A stretch of 64,000 nt of DNA from Bordetella genomosp. 13 (lineage in GTDB: Bacteria; Pseudomonadota; Gammaproteobacteria; Burkholderiales; Burkholderiaceae_B): assembly GCF_002119665.1 (NCBI RefSeq), contig NZ_CP021111.1, positions 4,278,001-4,342,000 on the forward strand. Reading direction: 5' to 3'. The notes under the pieces are model-generated. The model was not told where the DNA came from and did no database searches. It was given only the letters and a program-made list of their open reading frames with translations. Shown here piece after piece: positions 28,501 to 34,463 of the stretch (position 1 is the stretch's first letter; every line of letters begins with the position of its first letter). The position numbers and the translations under genes are program-made.

Positions 28501-31031
28501 GGCGCGATCAGTTGAAGCGCTCCGCCTTCGGCCAGCGCCAGGTCCTGTGTGATGGCGATGCCGCTGGCGCTGGCGAGCTCCAGCCGGCCCAGTCCCATGC
28601 CGCTCAGGTGGGCCGCGTCCAGCCATAGCGTGTCGGCCGGCGGCTCGCCCTGTTGCGCCCCGCCCACCACGATGCGGCTGTCGTAGGGAGACTGGAAGCC
28701 CACGCCGGCCACGCGGCCGACGACCAGGCCCGCCGCGCGCGCCACCTGCGTCTGGCCCAGCAGGTAGCCGTCCTGCAGTCCGGCGGGGCGCGCCTGGAAC
28801 TGGCGCGGTCCGTTGTAGACCGCCGCGTCGATATCGCCGTCGAGCACCGCGGCCGGCGCGCTGACGATCAGCGTTCCCGCGTCGCGACCGACGGTATAGC
28901 CGGGCTCGCGCCACTGGGAAGGGCCGATCAGGGGACTGCGATAGTAAGAGGTCACGCCCCAGCGCGGGCTGGCGGCCTCGTATCCCTTGTAGAAGCCGCG
29001 ATAGGCGACGTCCGCGGACGCCGAGTCCAGGCTGTAGAGCCCGCCCGCCGCGCCGCGCAGCCATGACTGCCGCACATAGCCCGTCTGTACGTCCAGCGTG
29101 CCGCCCGCCAGGTTCACCGTCGAGCCCGTCTGGGTGACCACCTGGCCGCCGGCCAGCGTCACCGTGCCGCCCTGCGCGGCCCATTCGCCCGCCGTATGCC
29201 CCTGGTTGCCCAGATAGCCCCCGACCTCCAGCAGGCCGCCGGCCGTGTACCAGCGATCCGACGCATAGCCGCCCGTGCCCGCGGGCAGCAGAACCAGGCG
29301 GCGCCGGTCGACCCACACATCGTTGTTGATGAGTCTGCCGCTGTCGCGGTTCACGGGAGCATCGCGCAGTTCGTTGCCCTGCACGTTGACCTGGATGCTG
29401 TTGCTCTCCATCGCCACGCGCACGCCCACCGCGCCCGATACGTCGACCTGCGCCCGATCGGCCAGCACGCTGCGGCCCTTGGCGTCGGCCACGACCTGGC
29501 CGCCCGTGGCCAGCGTCAGGCTGCCGCCCTCGAACGCCACCTCGCCGCCCGAGACGATCTCGATGCGCGACTGGTCGCGCCGATCGCCCAGCCGCGAATA
29601 GTTGTCGAAGGCGCCGGGCGCGGCCAGCGTGCGCAGCCGGTCCTGCGCGGCGGATTCGCTCAGCAAGGCGCTGCGCTGGCTGTCCAGCGCCGTCTGGCCG
29701 TCGTCCTCGATCAGCACCGCCGTGATCGCACCCGCGCCCAGCGCGACCCTGCCGGCGGCGTCGCCGTGCGAGTTCAGCAGGTGTATGGTGCCGCGCGTGT
29801 TCACGGTGGTGGTGGCCACCGCCACGCCCTGTTGGCGCACGTCGTGGCCGGCCAGCGTGACGTCGCCCTCGCGCGCCAGGATCAGGCCTGTGTTGAGCAC
29901 GGCGCCGGAAGGGTTCGGCACGAGGTTGCCGTCGACGTCCAGGCCGTCGGGATCGCGCTGCGCCGCGATCTCGCTGCCGCGCGTGGTGGCATGCGTGACG
30001 CCCTCGGTTCCCATGCCCTTGCGCAGGATGAAGTGGTCGCCGGCGGCCAGCAGCGCCTGCCCCTTCTGTGTGGCGAGGGCGCCGGCGTTGGAGACTTCCG
30101 TGCCCAGCAGCAGGACGTAGCCCCCGCCCTGCGTCACCGAGGCAGGCTCGCGCGTGGAAATCCGCGCGCCGGCCTGCACCGTGACCTTGCCCGCCGCGTC
30201 CGTGAAGCTGGGCGTGTCGGCGGTGGCGCCATACAGGCCGTGGTCACGGAACTGCGCATCGGAGATGTGGGCGGCCGCGACGGCGAGATTGCGCACGTCG
30301 ACCTGGCTGGCGCCGCCGAACACGATGCCGTTGCGGTTGACGACCAGCACCGTGCCGTCGGCCTGGATCCGGCCCAGGACCTGGCTCGGCCGCGCCGCGG
30401 GATCGACGACCCGGTTCAGCACGGCCCAGCTGTCGTCCTGCTGGAACCGCACCGTGGTGTCCCTGCCGACGTTGAAGGTCTCCCAGTTCAGGATCGCGCG
30501 GTCGGCGGTCTGCTCGACCTGCACGGTCGTGTGGCCGTTCGCCCGGCTCTGCACAGGCAGCCTGGCGTTCTGCCACAGGGCCGCGTCGCGCACCGCGGAA
30601 GGCGCCAGGGCGTCGTCGGCCGCGCCCGCGGCCAGTTTCAGCCCGCCTTCGGCCAGGCCGTCGGGCACCGGGGACCCGGCGGCCTGAGCCGCTTGCCGGG
30701 CAGCCGCCTGGGCGGCCTGCGCCGCCGCGATCGCTCCGGCCGTACGGTTCAGGTTCTCGACGGAGCGCGCGAGCTTCTGGCGCGCCGCCGCCTGCTGCGC
30801 GGCCGAGCCGCTCGGCCCCGGGCCGGCGCGGCCGGCCTGCGCCCTGGCCGAGGCTCCCGCGGCGGCAGTCTTGCCCGCTCCTTCCGCGGCGAACCAGGCG
30901 CGGGCCTGCGCCGAACCGGGAAGCGACAGCCCGCCGGCCATCAGCAGCGCCGCCAGCGCCTGGGCCAACGGTGTCAACCTTGCGGCGGAAACGGATGCAT
31001 GGCGACGGAAACGCGGGGACGGGAAATTCAT
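19515..31031 (-). CDS. Giant filamentous haemagglutinin family exoprotein (TPS + DUF3739)
   Basis: 3838 residues from the ATG at 31031, which has AGGAAAAGG just upstream; an ATG at 31058 would add nine residues. N-terminal signal region (MNFPSPRFRRHASVSAARLT... to SAQA, about residue 43), an Ala/Gln-rich stretch to about 130, then a haemagglutination-activity/TPS secretion domain (about 150-430; QVEQTADRAILNWETFNVGR, VLVVNRNGIVFGGASQVDVR). Most of the rest is a repetitive glycine- and aspartate-rich beta-helix. The C-terminal few hundred residues contain a DUF3739 filamentous-haemagglutinin block (FGGSILGWSAEGDINAGRGA, EVPPGDVDLIAPLGTIDAGE). Such proteins are normally exported by a TpsB partner and act as adhesins or surface fibres. 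No TpsB gene is visible. Four RGD tripeptides occur (SSRGDIRL, TRRGDLAV, SVRGDVSV, NTRGDLVL), though GD is common in beta-helices. It is followed directly by an ECF sigma gene and preceded by fecR and a sigma gene, implying surface-signal control. Confidence 0.9.
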   Translation of the reverse strand: MNFPSPRFRRHASVSAARLTPLAQALAALLMAGGLSLPGSAQARAWFAAEGAGKTAAAGASARAQAGRAGPGPSGSAAQQAAARQKLARSVENLNRTAGAIAAAQAAQAAARQAAQAAGSPVPDGLAEGGLKLAAGAADDALAPSAVRDAALWQNARLPVQSRANGHTTVQVEQTADRAILNWETFNVGRDTTVRFQQDDSWAVLNRVVDPAARPSQVLGRIQADGTVLVVNRNGIVFGGASQVDVRNLAVAAAHISDAQFRDHGLYGATADTPSFTDAAGKVTVQAGARISTREPASVTQGGGYVLLLGTEVSNAGALATQKGQALLAAGDHFILRKGMGTEGVTHATTRGSEIAAQRDPDGLDVDGNLVPNPSGAVLNTGLILAREGDVTLAGHDVRQQGVAVATTTVNTRGTIHLLNSHGDAAGRVALGAGAITAVLIEDDGQTALDSQRSALLSESAAQDRLRTLAAPGAFDNYSRLGDRRDQSRIEIVSGGEVAFEGGSLTLATGGQVVADAKGRSVLADRAQVDVSGAVGVRVAMESNSIQVNVQGNELRDAPVNRDSGRLINNDVWVDRRRLVLLPAGTGGYASDRWYTAGGLLEVGGYLGNQGHTAGEWAAQGGTVTLAGGQVVTQTGSTVNLAGGTLDVQTGYVRQSWLRGAAGGLYSLDSASADVAYRGFYKGYEAASPRWGVTSYYRSPLIGPSQWREPGYTVGRDAGTLIVSAPAAVLDGDIDAAVYNGPRQFQARPAGLQDGYLLGQTQVARAAGLVVGRVAGVGFQSPYDSRIVVGGAQQGEPPADTLWLDAAHLSGMGLGRLELASASGIAITQDLALAEGGALQLIAPDVDIAATVTARGGAVDATNVFDHDQRWGPASPLLDVDGGSRISLRAGAVLDLRGVRADAAQDAAGASRRGWIDGGEVHLAATGDLALAAGSRIDVSSGAAILEDGQVRGGKGGDITLAANLYVNSGGAAAGRLTLDGALLGHGVAGGGTLSVGGLPVLVAEDGAALQAGQVLLRPGLFRSGFAHYEIGGGALPTSIAVADGTVVDVEMPVYRLAETGAAAPAEGDDFQVWTPPLYQADPTGAAFAQRKGASLSFVNAAGVTIGTGSRIEVDPGQSIAISANGQVTIDGRLDAWGGTIAINSGLGIGQPGDPVSGRSIWIGGNAVLDVAGRAVSGRDEPGGRPFAHVHDGGTIRIGTDASSLDDPALPASLTPLLVIVRPGAVLDASAASATIDLDAGTAGPSTRSGLRTLAGKGGTITLASSTGLALDGEMRAAGGGAGAADGSLNLVLETRFYGDGVPDAVKAPRILSVSQTRQPSLLPAGLAPGEDHAALGYAQARISAEQVRAGGFGSLSLWSADVIRFEGDVSLQLNQGLALRRGVIAVADETPGAHVALSAPVVRLDGSVSRGVSGMEGLHSGLRKVKGGSWQPAVTANAATLAVEADLIDIGNWLAFGASDSYDIAFVPGSNFATITRPFEAAGFADIHLSSRGDIRLRGGSIATAGNMTLTASQIYPVTGAKATILAGAVKQDGSVRPRPDSVLAIRSNGRAAPAPMSIFGSLGLLAGLIDQGGVLHAPLGDIRLGVSVGGAGFYEYQNGGRVLLRDGSITSVSAAGLAIPYGGTVDGLKYHYNGRELTLPNLMALDAMGRVEIVADRFEAEPGAVLDLSGGGELAGAGFVAGRGGSVDILRTPLAAANPSFGFSAAGNRVYAIVPGYTADYAPLMQEKGAGDPAVGQQVQVPAGIPGLAAGTYTLLPSNFALLPGAFRVEIGAGLRRDPGVIALSNGSYSAGGYLGVANTGIGAVLPNQIVVTPAQAVRAHSQYNEASYSRFALEQAARFGTTRARLPLDGKQLVLTFEEAGEALDFKGVARFGPDEGGYAGSLLVQAHKDVEIKAAGSAATAGMVSLDAEDLSRFATGTLFVGGGYDYRSGGNVYLRGRLFTDADIAVRKGAVLEAGQILLASNNVSVEDGAVLDTTRNTFAVPDSTLGYVFANGNTPDDTQFGSVLVVANGWLNLLPAVVPRNSVSSRLVVDDGAVLRTRGTIGFVASDQLSLGQAQLNARYLALSLPAVNVGTESSLAAAQAAGVLGTGWNLTQTTLDRLLSPATTNLAALERLSFSARDGIRFYGDVSLDARNRAGGSYETMVVLNTPAIYGWGGADTSAVLAADTLVWNGIATGSGTVADPYASLQPPAVQPGGAGTGSGHLAFQAREIHFGYDPLAFSQNSAEVERLALGFSGVDLVASEKLTANNRGRVSFYRSGTDAASYAGGDLTITTPLLTADSGAMIDIRAGGAIAVNAAGTTAAASSQADLGGEIRLQGSSILLDTTAALPSGRLVMTAQGDIAFGDRAVVDLAGRAIPFFEVTKHSWGGTLEMESHAGRITQSAGSVIDVSARDNDAGAIDAAAAQGVALFSGTLRGGADGGNAGGFSLSADTIADFGGLNTVLNDGGFFGERRFTTRRGDLAVGSEVKARFVTISVDGGSLVVNGRIDASGGKAGSIRLSARDGLTLAAGAVLDVRGTVLQADSRGAAIDASNRGVIELTASRGAVMLAQGAAIDMRSADGIARGRLEINAPRVGGDDIGIDAAARVDVSGAASIAVNGFRGYMPAGGIIDQGYLDGIHGDSAAFIAAAGANGALQARLAGLRTYGPAFHLRPGVEISSTGGLATQGDLDLSGHRYGPGADPGVRGSGEPGVLVVRAGGDIKINGSINDGFAPPPPSPDDYNWEDGRAGQVWALAPMLAPGSQSWSMRFVSGADLAASDTRAVRPVQALDAGGDLVLEDRHRAGGWILEAISVVRTGTGYLDMIAGRDYRHASRFGVYTAGAALPETQAYSGIWLTDGGGDVRVEAGRDMTGYAYISDLDTNQRRVNEWLRWQDGAWGINFGAYITDTWGLDELAGFDGIGALGGGNVTLVAGGDAGVTTPQTMEVNPDMGLYETRSGGLVVAVGGGGHVDAGGTLRQTGGGDIVMQIGGRLNAAPLVHPNNPGAGMLVSVRGDVSVTASAIGLVTDLNYGFPVGYPDPRPIDPTHPYDRRPDSGLMLALGDSRARLNTRGDLVLLHATDSGATDLASAGGSYIPSISAPGFSLWTDRTAIDLFSAGGSVAPISSYSATSGAFNDYYTDAYSDRPYPPALGVVAAGGDVLVAGRAELMPSPSARLDLLARDSIYYGYNPSGEGNYLTIWGPEEGGATAYGPMRFYAVHGDITNLRTGYVRNPTTGQPAYVGGGPVWMRAGRDIIGAGGVDDRASDWLDEAGIGGLIVHSGDNDISIVQAGRDIIYANLRIAGPGTLEVTAGGDIYQADQGSLVSIGPVAEGDIRPGASIAVQAGAGAAGPDWTALAALYLDPANQADMSPGHPLADQPGKVARVYGGELTLAGWLRHEFGYQGDDAGAPDWLAARQDELNGSRAAQGKSLRDLNREYADVSQAYLVNWLRGRYAQQYDGTTDARAFFAALPQEQQRVYLRNVYYAELKAGGREYNDPTSPRHGSYLRGRQAIAALFPIYETGGDLAAQIQSGLDPQGSDAAGQPYAQKYAAIARGGDFTMFSSATGTPDAPSYKTIDSSLRTQFGGNVSVLVPAGQIVVGVQGVVPGGMSGIVTQGEGDISLYSRGSILLGLSRIMTTFGGSILGWSAEGDINAGRGAKTTVIYTPPRRVYDRWGNAALSPQAPSSGAGIATLAPIPEVPPGDVDLIAPLGTIDAGEAGIRVSGDINVAALHVLNAANVQVQGESKGVPVAAVVNTGALTSASAAATNAATTAQDAVSRTRTAARQNLPSIISVQILGFGNEPPASPPGDRASDAGGAAYNPRNAVRVLGLGELPEGARRQLTSQERANLGL

Positions 31032-31206
31032 GGAATGCCTTTTCCTGATGAGAGCCACGGGCGGCGCGCCGGCGGCCGCCCTGCGCGGTCCCTGCCCGCC
31101 TCATGGCCGGCAGCCGCGCTTCCATCCCAAGACGAATCCCACAGGCAAAAGGGATAACGCCATTTCGCCCGGCATACTTTTGTCGACGGCCGCCCCAACG
31201 CGAAAG

Positions 31207-31223
31207 CGCCCCCGCAGGGGGCG
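31207..31223 (-). terminator. Candidate hairpin after fecR
   Basis: CGCCCCC-GCA-GGGGGCG, a 7-bp GC stem 9 bases after the fecR-like stop, followed on the minus strand by CTTTCGCG. The short U content makes it a weak terminator or attenuator. It lies in the 200-base gap before the giant haemagglutinin gene, so it may separate regulatory from structural transcription. No convincing promoter is visible in the rest of the gap. Confidence 0.4.
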
Positions 31224-31231
31224 GCAAGCCG

Positions 31232-32197
31232 TCAGCTCATCAGCACGATGCCGCCCGGCAGCTCCGTCAGCCGGGCGCCGTACAGATCGCGCAGCATCTG
31301 CAGCGCGGCGTCCGTCTGGTCGATGGCGAAGCGCATGCGTACGGACTGGCGGCCCAGCTCGGCATTGCGCAGCACGACGCGGCCCGGCCGGTAGCGGTTG
31401 ATCTCGTCGATCACCTCGGCCAGCGGCCGGCCGACGAAATTCAGCGACCCGGTGCGCCAGGCCGACACGACGGCCGGATCGACGGCATCGACCTCGCCCA
31501 TGCCGCGCTGGTCGTAGCTCAGTTGCCTGTCGGGCTGCAGCTGGCGCCGCTCGGCGCCATACAGCAGGTCCACGGCACCGTCCAGGCAGGTGACGCACAC
31601 GGAGCGTCCGGTGTAGCGGACGTTGAAACGCGCCGCCTGGGCGGACAGGCGCCCGTTGCCGGCCAGCACGGTGACCGGCCGGCGCAGGCCGGGGCTGGTC
31701 TGGACCTCGACTTCGCCACCGAGCAGTTCGATGTCTTCGGCATGCAGATCGATGCGCGTCTGCGTGTTCATCCGCACGGTGGCCTCGGGCAGCGCCACCT
31801 GGCGCTGCTCGCCGGTGCCCGTGCGATAGTCTGCCGCCAGGTCCATGACGGACGGCCACAGCGCGAACGGCGGTCGCACGGCCAGCACGGCGCAGGCGGG
31901 CGCCGCCAGGGCCGCTCCGATGAAGGCGCGCCGGCCCGGCCGCCAGGCGGCGCCGCGCGTAGGCCGCGCGGGATGAGCCAGCCGCGGGTCGCGGCGAGCG
32001 GCTTCGTCCAGCACGGGCGCCATTGCCTGCCATGCCTCCATCACCTCGCGCCAGGCGCGCGCGTGTTGGGGGCTGCGCGCGCACCACTGGCGAAACGCGT
32101 CGGCCTGGGCGCGCGTCAGCCGCTCGGAACGCAGCTCCACCCACCAGGCATCGGCCTGTTGCTGGATCGTGGCGTAGGACTCGGGGCGGGCAGTCAT
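31232..32197 (-). CDS. FecR family anti-sigma/sigma regulator
   Basis: 321 residues. The cytoplasmic N-terminal domain carries the FecR/DUF4880 pattern (ADAWWVELRSERLTRAQADA, FRQWCARSPQHARAWREV), a single membrane segment lies near residues 88-110 (RRAFIGAALAAPACAVLAV), and the periplasmic part has the FecR domain (TGTGEQRQVALPEATVRMNT, LLGGEVEVQ) and a C-terminal signalling segment (SWRTGSLNFVG-like, here SAWRTGSLNFVGRPLAEVID). FecR proteins hold an ECF sigma inactive until a periplasmic signal arrives, normally from the STN domain of an outer-membrane receptor. It lies 8 bases after the sigma gene and near a stand-alone STN protein, consistent with one signalling module. Confidence 0.92.
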   Translation of the reverse strand: MTARPESYATIQQQADAWWVELRSERLTRAQADAFRQWCARSPQHARAWREVMEAWQAMAPVLDEAARRDPRLAHPARPTRGAAWRPGRRAFIGAALAAPACAVLAVRPPFALWPSVMDLAADYRTGTGEQRQVALPEATVRMNTQTRIDLHAEDIELLGGEVEVQTSPGLRRPVTVLAGNGRLSAQAARFNVRYTGRSVCVTCLDGAVDLLYGAERRQLQPDRQLSYDQRGMGEVDAVDPAVVSAWRTGSLNFVGRPLAEVIDEINRYRPGRVVLRNAELGRQSVRMRFAIDQTDAALQMLRDLYGARLTELPGGIVLMS

Positions 32198-32205
32198 GGC
32201 GGAAC

Positions 32206-32757
32206 TCAGAATTTGCGGCGGCCGATGGTGCTGCCGCGCTGCACGGCCTGCGTATCGGCCAGTCGCGCACGGCAGTGCTGCATGCCCTGCTGCAACTCTT
32301 TCTTGACCGTGGCCACCGACACCTGGAAGCGCTCGGCGATCTCGGCATTCAAGAGGCCGTCGACGCGCGCCGCGGCCAGCATCGCGCGGCGGCGCGCCGG
32401 CAGTTCGGCCAGCGCGGCCTCGAGGGCGGCGAGGTCGCGCCTGGCCGTGACGATGCGCGCCGGATCGGCCGCCTCGTCGGCGATGTGCATCAGCGCCTCG
32501 CGTTCGCTGTCGGAGACCAGGGCGTTGTCGCGGCGATAGGCGTCGGTGGCGATGTTGGCCGCCATCCGCAGCAGATAGGCGTCGGGATTATGCACCGGTC
32601 CAGCGGGCTGCGCCGTGGCCTCCAGGCGCAACCAGGTTTCCTGCAGCGCGTCGGCGGCGGCATCGCGCGACCCGACGATGCGCTCGAGCCGCCCGCGCAG
32701 TTCGGCGTAGCGGGCCGCCAGGCGCAGGCGCAGCGTGGCGCGGGGGCTGTCGTTCAT
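32206..32757 (-). CDS. ECF RNA polymerase sigma factor (FecI-like)
   Basis: 183 residues from the ATG at 32757, which overlaps the stop of the STN gene as ATGA. Region 2 (YAELRGRLERIVGSRDAAAD, ALQETWLRLE, NPDAYLLRMAANIATDAYRR) and region 4 (ELPARRRAMLAAARVDGLLN, AEIAERFQVSVATVKKELQQ) are clear. FecI-type sigma factors recruit RNA polymerase to a few surface-function promoters and are released by FecR. The likely target is the giant haemagglutinin-like gene that follows fecR, and possibly a TpsB gene elsewhere. Confidence 0.9.
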   Translation of the reverse strand: MNDSPRATLRLRLAARYAELRGRLERIVGSRDAAADALQETWLRLEATAQPAGPVHNPDAYLLRMAANIATDAYRRDNALVSDSEREALMHIADEAADPARIVTARRDLAALEAALAELPARRRAMLAAARVDGLLNAEIAERFQVSVATVKKELQQGMQHCRARLADTQAVQRGSTIGRRKF

Positions 32758-33521
32758 GGCCTCGCGTTTCCGGAATACGCCACGGCGGGACAGGCGGGTT
32801 CGCTGTGCGGTCCGGCCGGCAGCACCAGGATGGAAACGGGTTGCGGCATGGCCGGAGGCGGCGGCGCCCCGATGCGCAGGCGGCGCACCACGTTCGACAC
32901 GGCGCTGTCGCGAGCGGAGTCGCCGGTGCTGTCCAGCAGGCGCATCCGCTGTACGGCGCCCTGGGCGTCCAGGCGCAGCTGCAGGGCCAGCCGGTAGCCG
33001 CCCGGCCGCGTCGTGCGAGAGGCGCACAAGGCGCGGCTCAGTGTGTTCTGGATCAATCCGATATAGGCCGCGGTGTCGGCGCCCGAGCCGGAAGCGCCGG
33101 GAATGTCCGCCGCCGCCACCAGTGCGGGCGTCCGCAGCGCGGGCGCCGCGGACGCCGGATCGGGCTCGGGCACATGCACCACGACCGAGCGCGAATCGGG
33201 GTAGCGCACCCGCAGGTCCATGCCGGTCAGCAGCAATTGCAGAGCACGGCCGGCGGCATAGCGGCCGCGCACGCCGTTGGCGCGCAGCTCGGCATGGCGG
33301 TCGTCGAGCAGCACGGCCATGCCGGTCTGCCGGCTGTAGGCTTCGAGGGCATCGCCCAGACCCTGCGCGGGGATATCGAAGTCGAGCATCGTCTGGTCGG
33401 ACGCCATGGAGGAAGCGGCAGCGGCCGCCGCCTGTGCATGGGCATTCGCGAACCACGGCGGCACGCACGCCAGAAGCGCCACCAAGGCAAGCAAACCGAC
33501 CGATGCGCTGCGGCCTGTCAT
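32754..33521 (-). CDS. Stand-alone STN domain protein with TonB C-terminal-like domain
   Basis: 255 residues from the ATG at 33521; an in-frame GTG at 33587 is a longer alternative. Residues 1-30 form a signal peptide (cleavage after AHA). Residues about 45-115 are a secretin/TonB N-terminal short domain (LDFDIPAQGLGDALEAYSRQ, TGMAVLLDD, ANGVRGRYAAGRALQLLLTG), the module that in FecA-type receptors signals to FecR. Residues about 152-235 look like a TonB/TolA C-terminal domain (YIGLIQNTLSRALC, GYRLALQLRLDAQGAVQRMR). There is no receptor barrel. It is translationally coupled to the sigma gene, so it is probably the periplasmic input to the sigma/FecR pair; whether it links to a TpsB channel or senses something else is unknown. 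Confidence 0.82.
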   Translation of the reverse strand: MTGRSASVGLLALVALLACVPPWFANAHAQAAAAAASSMASDQTMLDFDIPAQGLGDALEAYSRQTGMAVLLDDRHAELRANGVRGRYAAGRALQLLLTGMDLRVRYPDSRSVVVHVPEPDPASAAPALRTPALVAAADIPGASGSGADTAAYIGLIQNTLSRALCASRTTRPGGYRLALQLRLDAQGAVQRMRLLDSTGDSARDSAVSNVVRRLRIGAPPPPAMPQPVSILVLPAGPHSEPACPAVAYSGNARP

Positions 33522-33649
33522 AGGATGTTCTGGGAAAGCCAGCGCGCCCGGCGCCAAGAGGGAAGAAGCGCCCTGGCCGGGGCGCACCGCATCGTAGTGG
33601 CGGAATATGACCTAGCGGTGACACGCGGGGACCGCCCCCGCCCGAGCGC

Positions 33650-34297
33650 TCAGCGGGCGGGCCGCCCGCCGCGACGCTGCCACAGGCGCACCAGCGCGGC
33701 CAGCGCCACCGGCACGACGGCAGCGGCCAGTCCGGCCAGCACGATGGCATTCAGGTGATCCTTCACGATGGGAATGTTGCCGAAGAAATAGCCCATCGTG
33801 ACCAGACCCACCACCCACAGCAGCGCGCCGCCGATATTGAACATCTGGAAGCGCGCCAGGTTCATGGACGCCACCCCGGCGACGAAGGGCGCGAAGGTGC
33901 GCAGCACGGGCGCGAAGCGGGACAACACGACGGCCTTGCCGCCATGCCGCTCGTAGAAGATATGCGCCTTCAAGAGCGCGGCGCGATCGAGAAAGCGCAC
34001 GTTCAGCGTGAAGACTTTCGGCCCGATGTAGCGTCCGATGCCGTAGTTCACCGTGTTGCCCAGCGCCGCCGCGAACACCAGCAGCACGCAAAGCGTGATC
34101 ACGTCCATGTTGCCCGTGGCGCAGAACGCGCCGCCGATGAACAGCAGCGAATCGCCGGGCAGGAAAGGGAACACCACCAGGCCGGTCTCGGCGAACACGA
34201 TCGCGAACAGCACCAGGTACACCCAGGCCCCGTACTGCGCCACCCACACGCCCAGGGTCTGGTCGATGTGCAGAATCATGTTGAAGAAATCGAGCAT
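33650..34297 (-). CDS. DedA family membrane protein
   Basis: 215 residues from the ATG at 34297. Inner-membrane protein of the DedA/VTT superfamily with an FxGDxxL-like FLPGDSLLF motif, a G-x(3)-G-rich N-terminal half, ERHGGKAVVLSRFAPVLRTF (conserved R and F-x-P-x-x-R-pattern) and PFVAGVASM. DedA proteins take part in lipid carrier (undecaprenyl phosphate) or phosphatidylethanolamine flipping and in membrane homeostasis. It is divergent from mutL, 166 bases apart, and its 3' end faces the STN/sigma operon on the same strand with a 128-base gap, so it is probably not part of that module. Confidence 0.9.
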   Translation of the reverse strand: MLDFFNMILHIDQTLGVWVAQYGAWVYLVLFAIVFAETGLVVFPFLPGDSLLFIGGAFCATGNMDVITLCVLLVFAAALGNTVNYGIGRYIGPKVFTLNVRFLDRAALLKAHIFYERHGGKAVVLSRFAPVLRTFAPFVAGVASMNLARFQMFNIGGALLWVVGLVTMGYFFGNIPIVKDHLNAIVLAGLAAAVVPVALAALVRLWQRRGGRPAR

Positions 34298-34463
34298 GGG
34301 CAGGCAGCGGCTGAAATGTCCGGAACGCCCCGGACTATAGCGCACGGAAACCCGCGCGCCGGTGCGACCGCGACACCGCCAGATGGCCGATGGCGTTCGC
34401 GAGGGGCTGGTGCCAAGGGCTAAAATCGACCTGGTTCCACATCCCTGTCCGTCCTGCCCATCC

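Noticed and set aside
31032..31231. FecI-type promoter in front of the giant haemagglutinin gene
   Set aside because: No convincing -35/-10 pair at the right spacing was found; fragments such as CGAAAT and CCCTTT are too close together.
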